64,000 bases of DNA from Chthoniobacter flavus (GTDB lineage Bacteria; Verrucomicrobiota; Verrucomicrobiia; Chthoniobacterales; Chthoniobacteraceae). Position 1 is the first letter of the stretch. Each line of letters starts with the position of its first letter. Shown here piece after piece: positions 57,883 to 64,000 of the stretch. The position numbers and the translations under genes are program-made. The notes below the pieces were generated by a model. That model ran no database searches, was not told the DNA's origin, and saw nothing but the letters and a program-made list of their open reading frames with translations. The DNA is taken from positions 22,315-86,314 of the forward strand of contig CAMAUX010000021.1 in NCBI GenBank assembly GCA_945861435.1. The letters are read 5' to 3'.

Positions 57883-60747
57883 ATGCTGCCTCCATCCCTG
57901 CCCACGAAGTCCCGCCGTGCAATCACCGCGCCCGTCCTCGCGCTCTGCATCGGCTTTGCTGCATCGATCAACCCCGTCTTCGGAGCACAGGAACCCGGCG
58001 ACGTGACGGCCGCGGTGGCTGCCGCGGTGAAGGGCGACCGCCTCGTGATCGGAGCCGACAACAAGCTCTTCGGCGACACCGCGCCGGGCATGCCGAAGAA
58101 GCTGCGCGTCGAATATCAAGTCGGCGCGGAGAAGCTCACACGCGATGTGCCGGAGGGGCGCAAGCTCGAGGTCACCGCACCCGCCGGGCAGAAAATCACG
58201 GTGCTCAAGGCCGTGTACGGACCAGCGGACGGTTCGAAGCCCTCGGCCGTCGTGGCATCGCTTGCGGAGGCTCCGGAGGAGGTGCTCGACACCCTTCCCG
58301 GATTCAAACTCCAGCACGTGCTGCGAGCCGACAAGGTGAAGAACGGCTCCTGGATCTGCATGGCAAAGGATCCCGCCGGCCGCCTTCTGCTGGGCGGACA
58401 GAGCGGCCAGCCCATCACACGCGTCACGCTCAAGGACGGCCGGTGCGTGAAGGATGAAGTGCTGCAGGTTCCTGTCAGCGAAACGATGGGGATGCTCTTC
58501 GTCGGCGATATCCTTTACCTCACGGGTAAAGGGGCCAAAGGCTTCGGCCTTTACCGCTGCAAGACCACGGCCGGCGGCGACACATTCGGCGAACCCGAGT
58601 TCCTCCGCGAATGGCAGGGTGGGGCGGGCGAACATGGTTCGCACGCGCTCGTTCTCGGGCCCGACAAGATGCTCTACGCGGTGTGCGGCAACTTCACCGG
58701 CGTCCCGAAGGAACTCTCCCCCACCTCCCCTCACCGCAACTACGCGGACGACCTCGCCCTCAAGCGCATCGAGGACGGAAACGGATTCGGATCCGGTCGG
58801 AAGCCCCCCGGCGGCTACGTGCTGCGAATGGATTTGGACGGTCAGAATGCGGAGCTGTTCTCCGCAGGCCAGCGCAACAACTACGACGTCGCCTTCAATC
58901 CGGATGGTGAACTCTTCGGCTTCGACAGCGACATGGAATGGGATTGGGGCAGCCCATGGTACCGGCCCGTGCGCGTGTTCCATTCCGTCCGCGGCGGCGA
59001 CCAGGGATTCCGCGAGGGCAGCGCGAAGTGGCCCGAGTATTATCAGGACAGTCTTCCCGCGACCGTGAACATCGGCATCGGTTGCCCGACTGGCGTGGCT
59101 TTCGGCACCGGTGCGCACTTTCCCGCGAAGTATCAGAAGGCCTTCTACATCTGCGACTGGACCTACGGCCGGCTCATGGCCGTGCATCTCACGCCACAGG
59201 GCGCGAGCTACACCGCCACATGGGAGAACTTCGTCGCGCCAAAGTCTCTCAAAACCAAGACCGGCCGAACGCCGCTCAATCTCACCGACGCCCTCGTCGG
59301 CGAAGACGGCGCGCTCTACTTCACCACCGGTGGACGCGGCACGCAGGCGGACCTTTTCCGCGTCAGCTACACCGGCTCCGAAGCCGCCGCACCCATCGCC
59401 GCGGAACAACTGCGCGACCGTGGTGCCGCCGCCGCACGCGAACTGCGTCACAAGCTCGAGACGTTCAACGTGCAGGCCGATCCGAAGGCCGTCGAAACCG
59501 CATGGCCGCACCTTGCGAGTCCGGACCGGTTCATCCGCTACGCAGCGCGCATGGCGCTCGAGCGCAATCCCGTGGCGGAATGGCAGGGACGTGCGCTCGC
59601 GGAGAAGCAGCCGGACGCGGCTTTCACCGCGCTGCTGGCACTGGCGCGACTCGGCGCCGCGGACACACAGGCTGCGATCTTGAAGGCGCTGAGCGCATTC
59701 CCCGTTTCGAAGCTCACGGAGGAGCAGGTGCTCGCAAAGCTGCGGGTGATCGAAGTCTCCATCGCGCGTCAGGGCGCGCCTTCCGGTGCGGTGGCGGAAG
59801 CGCTCGCTGCGGAGCTCGATCCGATTTACCCGGCGAAGACCGAGTTTGCGAATCGCGAACTGTGCCAGGTGCTGCTGGCCATCAACGCCCCGGGAGCCGT
59901 GGCGAAGACGGTGGCACTCCTCAAGAGCGCGAAGACGCAGGAGGAGCAGGTGACCTACGCCATCGCTTTGCGGGGCGTGATTGCGGGCTGGACCGAGGCG
60001 CTCCGCCGCGAATACGTCGGCTGGTGGAACGGCGGCCTCTCCACTCAGCATCCCGAACAGGTGGTCCAGTGGTTCGTGGACGCAGGCACCACTTTTCACA
60101 ACGGCTCCAGCTTCCAGAACCTTCTCAAGAACGCACTCAAAGAGGTGAAGGCCTCCATGACACGCACCGAACTCGCAGCACTCGGCGACATCGGCGAGCC
60201 CAAACCCGCCACCCCAAAACCCGCCGCCGAACCTCGAAAGTTCGTGCGCGAATGGAAGACGGCGGATCTCCAACCGCTCCTCGCCCAGACAGGGCGCGGC
60301 CGCGATTTTGCGCGCGGGAAGGCCTTGTATGAAGGGGTCCAATGCGCGCTCTGCCACAAGTTCGGCGATCAGGGCGGCGCGGTCGGGCCCGATCTCACGG
60401 CGCTGGCCACACGGTTCAAGAGACAGGACATCCTTGAGTCCATCACCGAGCCCTCGAAGGTGGTGTCCGAGCAGTACATGCAAACCATCCTCACCCTCGC
60501 CGATGGCCGCGTCGTCGCCGGACGCGTGGGCGAAGAGACGGCGGACAAGGTGGTGGTGCTCACCAACCCCTTCGATGCGGCGGTGACGACCACGCTCAAG
60601 AAGACCGACATCAAGGGACGCGAACTCTCAAAGGTGTCGCTGATGCCTCCCGGCCTCCTGAACACCTGCTCCCAGGAGGAAGTCCTCGACCTGCTCGCCT
60701 ACCTTGAGTCCATGGGCGATCCGAAGCATCCGAACTTCGCCAAGTAA
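57883..60747 (+). CDS. PVC-type dehydrogenase/cytochrome c protein (second copy)
   Basis: A 954-residue exported protein with a signal peptide at ~1-34. A propeller-like region (~130-500) carries GSWICMAKDPAGRLLLGG, GEHGSHALVLGPDKMLYAVC and NYDVAFNPDGELFGFDSDME. A helical HEAT-type region (~530-790) follows. The C-terminal cytochrome c carries the heme motif CALCH (821-825) and KVSLMPPGLLN for the axial methionine. Unlike the copy at 19873 it lacks the Asp-rich calcium loops and has a distinct N-terminal domain (~30-125). The start at 57883 follows CACCCCTTCCTCACCCCTT. The last codons are followed 13 bp later by an inverted-repeat element. The substrate is unknown. Confidence 0.9.
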   Translation: MLPPSLPTKSRRAITAPVLALCIGFAASINPVFGAQEPGDVTAAVAAAVKGDRLVIGADNKLFGDTAPGMPKKLRVEYQVGAEKLTRDVPEGRKLEVTAPAGQKITVLKAVYGPADGSKPSAVVASLAEAPEEVLDTLPGFKLQHVLRADKVKNGSWICMAKDPAGRLLLGGQSGQPITRVTLKDGRCVKDEVLQVPVSETMGMLFVGDILYLTGKGAKGFGLYRCKTTAGGDTFGEPEFLREWQGGAGEHGSHALVLGPDKMLYAVCGNFTGVPKELSPTSPHRNYADDLALKRIEDGNGFGSGRKPPGGYVLRMDLDGQNAELFSAGQRNNYDVAFNPDGELFGFDSDMEWDWGSPWYRPVRVFHSVRGGDQGFREGSAKWPEYYQDSLPATVNIGIGCPTGVAFGTGAHFPAKYQKAFYICDWTYGRLMAVHLTPQGASYTATWENFVAPKSLKTKTGRTPLNLTDALVGEDGALYFTTGGRGTQADLFRVSYTGSEAAAPIAAEQLRDRGAAAARELRHKLETFNVQADPKAVETAWPHLASPDRFIRYAARMALERNPVAEWQGRALAEKQPDAAFTALLALARLGAADTQAAILKALSAFPVSKLTEEQVLAKLRVIEVSIARQGAPSGAVAEALAAELDPIYPAKTEFANRELCQVLLAINAPGAVAKTVALLKSAKTQEEQVTYAIALRGVIAGWTEALRREYVGWWNGGLSTQHPEQVVQWFVDAGTTFHNGSSFQNLLKNALKEVKASMTRTELAALGDIGEPKPATPKPAAEPRKFVREWKTADLQPLLAQTGRGRDFARGKALYEGVQCALCHKFGDQGGAVGPDLTALATRFKRQDILESITEPSKVVSEQYMQTILTLADGRVVAGRVGEETADKVVVLTNPFDAAVTTTLKKTDIKGRELSKVSLMPPGLLNTCSQEEVLDLLAYLESMGDPKHPNFAK

Positions 60748-60760
60748 GAAGCCGGAGATT

Positions 60761-60923
60761 CTCACACCAAGGCACAATGGCACCAAGGGGAAGGGAGGGA
60801 GGAACACCGGAATTCCGGGAGGTCTACTTCGCCGCTTCGCATCTCGGGGCGCGACAGACCGGTTGAGCAGTACGCACACGAGGCGACTGATCGTCTCTTG
60901 GTGCCTCCGTGACTTTGTGTGAG
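60761..60923. repeat. 7-bp-periodic terminal-inverted-repeat element, copy B
   Basis: The left arm (60761-60789, CTCACACCAAGGCACAATGG...) and the right arm (60895-60923, ending GACTTTGTGTGAG) pair at 23 of 29 positions. The ~105-bp interior has no gene. The arms share a 7-base period. A further left-type arm (60941-60970, CTCGCACCAAGGCGCAACGG) lies 17 bp after the right arm and forms the 3' end of the following gene. Confidence 0.8.
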
Positions 60924-60927
60924 CCCT

Positions 60928-62013
60928 TCAGTCGTGGGTGCTCGCACCAAGGCGCAACGGCACCAAGCTGGGGTCCGATGGGACGGGCTCGGAGGGCCTG
61001 CCTTCAAGAAAGGCCTGGAGAATCTTGAGGCTGAGTTCCTGCCGGAACCGATCCGATGCATCGCTGTTAAAGGCCACGTGCGGCGTGAACACCACGTTCG
61101 GACGCGATAACACGGCATCGCAAAGAATGAGCCGGCGCAGTTCCTGCAAACGCCCGGCATCGCGGGCCTCACCCGCGAGCGCATCACTGCGCAGTCGTCG
61201 GACAATGTCCGCCCCGAGAATCGCGGGAACACTCTCGCGCATGACGCGCTCGTCCTCGAGCACATCCAGTCCTGCGCCGCCGATCCGGCCACTGTCCAGC
61301 GCCTCGCGCAACGCCTGTAAATCGATGAGGGCGCCGCGCGCGGTGTTCATCAACAACGTCCCCGGCCGGCAAAGGGCGAACGTTTCACGGTTGAGAAGAT
61401 GGAAGGTGCCCTCGTTGAGACTGGCGTGCAGGGTCACTACATCCGAACTGCCCAGCAGTTCCGCCAGCGGAAGCATGCGGACTCCGCACTCCCCATCACA
61501 GCCCGGCTCGGGCGCAGGATCGGTGGCGAGGACCGTCATCCCAAACACCCGCGCGAGTTCCGCCACACGACGTCCGATGCGCCCGAGCCCGATGATTCCA
61601 AGGGTCCTGCCACGGAGATCCATGGCGCGCGTAGCCTCGTACGAGAACGGGCTCGGGGGTGATGCGCACATCACCTCGCGCAGGCGGCGTGCAAGCGCCA
61701 GCATCAACGCCATGGTGTGCTCGGCCACACTCTCGATCCCGTACGGCCCCAGAAATCGGACCTCGACGCCCCGCGCCCTGCAGGCTTCGAGGTCGATGTG
61801 TTCGGTGGAATGCGAGCGGGTCGCCACCAGTTTCAGCCGCGGATGGGACTCAAGGAACGCCGCGTCCACACCCATCCCGAGGAACACCGACAACACTTCC
61901 GCATCCGCTCCCACGCCTGCGATAGCCGCGACCACGCGCACGTCCTGCCCCTCGAGATTCCGCACAAGGAACGCCTCTTCTTCCGGCTCCGCTCCGACCA
62001 GGTAGATGATCAC
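60928..62013 (-). CDS. D-2-hydroxyacid dehydrogenase
   Basis: A 361-residue NAD-dependent enzyme of the D-isomer-specific family, reducing 2-keto acids to D-2-hydroxy acids. The dinucleotide site is GIIGLGRIGRRV (142-147 core). The catalytic arginine is in NTARGALID (Arg226), and the catalytic histidine is in TPHVAFNS (His312); the acidic partner is in LEDER. It resembles D-lactate/hydroxyisocaproate dehydrogenases (GPYGIESVAEHTMALMLAL). The start is taken as GTG at 62013 behind GGAGGGGGGAGGGGG; ATG at 62049 is an alternative. The last ~13 residues (LVPLRLGASTHD) are encoded by a repeat arm at 60931-60970, so the C-terminus is probably not native. Confidence 0.9.
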   Translation of the reverse strand: MIIYLVGAEPEEEAFLVRNLEGQDVRVVAAIAGVGADAEVLSVFLGMGVDAAFLESHPRLKLVATRSHSTEHIDLEACRARGVEVRFLGPYGIESVAEHTMALMLALARRLREVMCASPPSPFSYEATRAMDLRGRTLGIIGLGRIGRRVAELARVFGMTVLATDPAPEPGCDGECGVRMLPLAELLGSSDVVTLHASLNEGTFHLLNRETFALCRPGTLLMNTARGALIDLQALREALDSGRIGGAGLDVLEDERVMRESVPAILGADIVRRLRSDALAGEARDAGRLQELRRLILCDAVLSRPNVVFTPHVAFNSDASDRFRQELSLKILQAFLEGRPSEPVPSDPSLVPLRLGASTHD

Positions 62014-62366
62014 GTTGCGACACAGCCCCCTCCCCCCTCCAAATCGCACGCGGAGGCGCGAACGGCGGTGCAGGAATGCTCACGCCGGATCCCTCGCCGA
62101 CCGCGCGAATGCAGGGCGGGTTGCATGCCGGGGCGCGTCCCGTGGAAAAGCGCGATCCCGCGGTGTTGCGGGCGCCTGTTTCACGGGAAGGTCTCCTCAG
62201 CAAGGGCGTCGGCCATGCCCCGGAAAACGGTGGCCACTCTACTCGTCCCGGTGTTTCTTGGTGCTGCGTGCCTTCGTGTGAGCTTCAGACGCAGGTATTC
62301 ACACGTTCGCTCAGTTCGCATGGGGTTTTCCTCCCAAAGTCGCTGCGCTGCGCGCATCGTCAGGGG
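62014..62366. other. divergent intergenic region with a solitary repeat arm
   Basis: This 353-bp gap separates the dehydrogenase (-) from the hydrolase (+). It holds a right-type arm of the 7-bp-periodic repeat at 62254-62282 (TTTCTTGGTGCTGCGTGCCT...). An 'AGCTTCAGACGCAGGTATTCACAC' linker follows, written here as AGCTTCAGACGCAGGT then ATTCACAC, like the links after the other right arms. No gene is visible. Confidence 0.6.
62254..62282 (+). repeat. solitary right arm of the 7-bp-periodic repeat
   Basis: TTTCTTGGTGCTGCGTGCCT followed by TCGTGTGAG matches the right arms at 4131-4162 and 60895-60923. No left arm at the expected distance is visible. Confidence 0.6.
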
Positions 62367-63611
62367 ATGAGAGTGCTCACCCCCGCCATCCTTGCCGCCC
62401 TTGCCCTGCCGCTTTTTGCCCAGCAAGACTGGGCGCCCGTCACGGACCCGTTGAAAGACACCATCCTCGACGCGCGGCAGGTGCAAACCTTCGAGAGCGG
62501 CGTCAGACCGGAATGGGGCTACGCCGCGCCGCAAAAGGACACCTTCATCCTCGTCCATCCCAAACTCGACCGCAAAGGCGCGCCCCTTTACGTGGTACTC
62601 CATTCCGCCGGACACGATGTGCACTCCTGCGTGAACTGCACAAAGACCGTAGGCAATCATGATATCTACCGCTCGCCCGACGATTACTACGCGCTGTATC
62701 TCGACTGCGGCAAAAACAGGGGGAACGACTGGTGGTGGGGCGGGATGCACCTGAAGGATGCCAAGCTTACCCAGAAAAACTCCGGAGTCTCACTGACGCC
62801 TGTTGAAAAGCGGGTGATTGATACGGTGAAGTGGACCATTGAGAAATATGGCATCGACCCGAACCGCGTGTATTTGAGCGGTAATTCCATGGGTGGCAGC
62901 GGAACGCTGGGGATCGGGGTGCGGAATGGGGATATCTTCGCCGCCATCAAGGCGAACGTGCCGGCGGGAATTGAGCACGTCTCGCAGCGGATGTCCTTCC
63001 CCCCTGCCCTGCTGCCCGCCGGAGTCCAGCTTCCCGATCCTCCCGTGGTGGTCGACTACTCGGCTCCGAATGATGGGTGGTCCGCGGGGCACGAGCGTTT
63101 TGTGATCGCGATGAATGAACGCAAATACGCGCTGTATTTCTACTGGGGCCCGTTCGGGCACGCTAATAACTCCGCCCAAATTCTGAAGGTCAACGACCTG
63201 ATTGATTCCTTCGACTGGTTGAGCGTGCGGAAGAACGAGCCCTACATCGCCTTCACCAACGCTAACTGCAACTCCCCACTCCCATGGCCTGACGACCTCA
63301 AAAACACCAAGGCAGGACAGGTGAATGCATTCTTCCGCTGGAAAAATCTCGCCGATTCCCCGGAGAAATTCGAGGCCTCCCTCTACCTCACAGACAAGGC
63401 TCAGTTGCAGACGCAATTCGAGATCCCAAAAGAGGCAGGCGCGGATGTCACCCTTCGCAGGATCCAGAATTTCCGACTCCCTCCCGGGACCAAGTTTCAA
63501 TGGACTTTTGGCGACGCCAAGGGTGAGGGAACCATCGACGCCCAGGGTTTGCTCAGCATTCCGTCACTGAAAATCACGCAGGAGCCCAAGGTGCTGCGCC
63601 TCGCCAGATAA
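62367..63611 (+). CDS. secreted alpha/beta-hydrolase (esterase/depolymerase-like)
   Basis: A 414-residue exported protein with signal peptide MRVLTPAILAALALPLFAQ. It has the alpha/beta-hydrolase nucleophile elbow GNSMGGSGT (Ser174). An N-terminal strand segment carries a short Cys-pair (CVNCTKTVG), and the active-site surroundings include VDYSAPNDGW and FGHANNSA (candidate acid and histidine). It resembles feruloyl-esterase/PHB-depolymerase-like enzymes of the family. A C-terminal ~90-residue beta domain (LPPGTKFQWTFGDAKGEG) follows. The start at 62367 follows AGGGG directly; no better start fits the signal peptide. Confidence 0.85.
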   Translation: MRVLTPAILAALALPLFAQQDWAPVTDPLKDTILDARQVQTFESGVRPEWGYAAPQKDTFILVHPKLDRKGAPLYVVLHSAGHDVHSCVNCTKTVGNHDIYRSPDDYYALYLDCGKNRGNDWWWGGMHLKDAKLTQKNSGVSLTPVEKRVIDTVKWTIEKYGIDPNRVYLSGNSMGGSGTLGIGVRNGDIFAAIKANVPAGIEHVSQRMSFPPALLPAGVQLPDPPVVVDYSAPNDGWSAGHERFVIAMNERKYALYFYWGPFGHANNSAQILKVNDLIDSFDWLSVRKNEPYIAFTNANCNSPLPWPDDLKNTKAGQVNAFFRWKNLADSPEKFEASLYLTDKAQLQTQFEIPKEAGADVTLRRIQNFRLPPGTKFQWTFGDAKGEGTIDAQGLLSIPSLKITQEPKVLRLAR

Positions 63612-64000
63612 GCCCTCACTCAGGCAGTGGGCCCTCAGCCAGTTCGCCGTGTTTCTCCATGAGACAAGGTTGAGCCCCGCCTTTTTTCGCCCTCTTTTCC
63701 CACTCCTCCTCTCGAGGCTGGCCCAATCGACTGAACGCGCAGCGCTTCTCACCTCAAGTCCAGAGGATCCACCGATAGCGGCGTGCTGAGCAAACCCGGA
63801 GGGCGCTTTGATAAGAGGTCCTGTTCGTGTTTTAGAGCCAATAGGGACAGGCAAAATCTCCTCTCATCATCATCCTTCTCGCGCACCCTCCCGGGGCGCG
63901 TCGCTTCGGAAAACGCGATCCGGTGGTTCCCACAATCCGCTTTGCTGATTGCGTTCACCGACCGGCTATTAGCTTTCATGCCTCCGGCATGCTGACGGGA
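63612..64000. other. gene-free right edge of the window
   Basis: The last 389 bp contain no convincing gene. Bases 63893-63991 are the inverted second copy of the REP-like element. The region before it (63612-63890) shows nothing that I can support. Confidence 0.55.
63893..63991 (-). repeat. REP-like element of clustered hairpins, copy 2 (inverted)
   Basis: Read on the minus strand it carries CATGCCGGAGGCATG, TAGCCGGT, AATCAGC-AAA-GCGGATT, CCACCGGATCGC and CGACGCGCCCCGG in the same order as copy 1 at 52643. The loops differ but the stems are kept, which argues for selection on structure or recent common origin. Confidence 0.72.

Noticed and set aside
57874..60483. An 869-codon minus-strand frame opposite the second PVC dehydrogenase
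   Set aside because: It is a shadow of a well-supported gene with no family match and an Arg/Ala/Gly/Leu-rich composition.
60761..60970. Short spaced repeats that might be a CRISPR array
   Set aside because: The units are inverted arms with a 7-base internal period and irregular spacing, not regularly spaced direct repeats. No cas genes are present.

Overview
The window is GC-rich, densely coded DNA whose gene families point to the PVC superphylum, most likely Verrucomicrobiota. The pointers are: three modules pairing a large heme-motif protein with a twin-arginine-type DUF1501 or DUF1552 protein; two PVC-type 'dehydrogenase' propeller/HEAT/cytochrome proteins; a DUF1080 protein; a secreted Gfo/Idh/MocA protein; and an exported repeat protein carrying an N-terminal EPLESRIAPA motif. 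These assignments come from recognising sequence families by eye. No database search was run. No rRNA, tRNA or CRISPR array was seen.

Layout. 1-2000: a PAS-histidine kinase (-) and dtd (+). 2003-4278: an accessory segment bounded by two 115-bp direct repeats (110 identical positions). It holds a C-terminal fragment of a group II intron reverse transcriptase, an antitoxin-like fragment, an AT-rich patch with a 19-bp palindrome, and two unrecognised ORFs. 4277-6114: a lemA-TPM-TPM operon (-). 6280-10062: hrpB-type helicase and a DegT/DnrJ aminotransferase (+). 10112-13427: argC-argJ-argB (-). 13552-19674: a secreted adhesin-like protein, an O-antigen-ligase/TPR membrane protein and the exported repeat protein. 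19873-26562: a PVC dehydrogenase, DUF1080, a class I PDE-like HD protein, a VF530/DUF2132 protein and a secreted oxidoreductase. 26577-32675: mscL, a DUF1501 + DUF1549/DUF1553 pair and two secreted proteins. 33068-37100: a tight four-gene (+) operon of exported CsgG-like and PEGA proteins, the best candidate here for an undescribed system. 37222-40306: an SGNH hydrolase and a SulP-STAS-cNMP-binding fusion. 40672-50448/52385: two more heme-protein modules, then a LamG-like protein translationally coupled to a tandem metallo-beta-lactamase protein. 52892-63611: ribE, an SRPBCC protein, a serine hydrolase, secreted unknowns, a small HExxH protein, a second PVC dehydrogenase, a D-2-hydroxyacid dehydrogenase and an esterase-like hydrolase.

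Common themes. Many products are exported (signal peptides, Tat-type motifs, heme motifs), so much of the window appears devoted to envelope and periplasmic chemistry. Arginine synthesis (argCJB) and riboflavin synthesis (ribE) are the clear core-metabolism loci. Two families of dispersed non-coding repeats are visible: a 7-bp-periodic element with terminal inverted repeats, and a REP-like element of clustered hairpins. The 7-bp-periodic element forms the 3' end of at least one gene. Many start codons are preceded by C-rich tracts (CACCCC...ATG) rather than a purine-rich Shine-Dalgarno sequence; intra-operon starts more often keep a purine-rich site.
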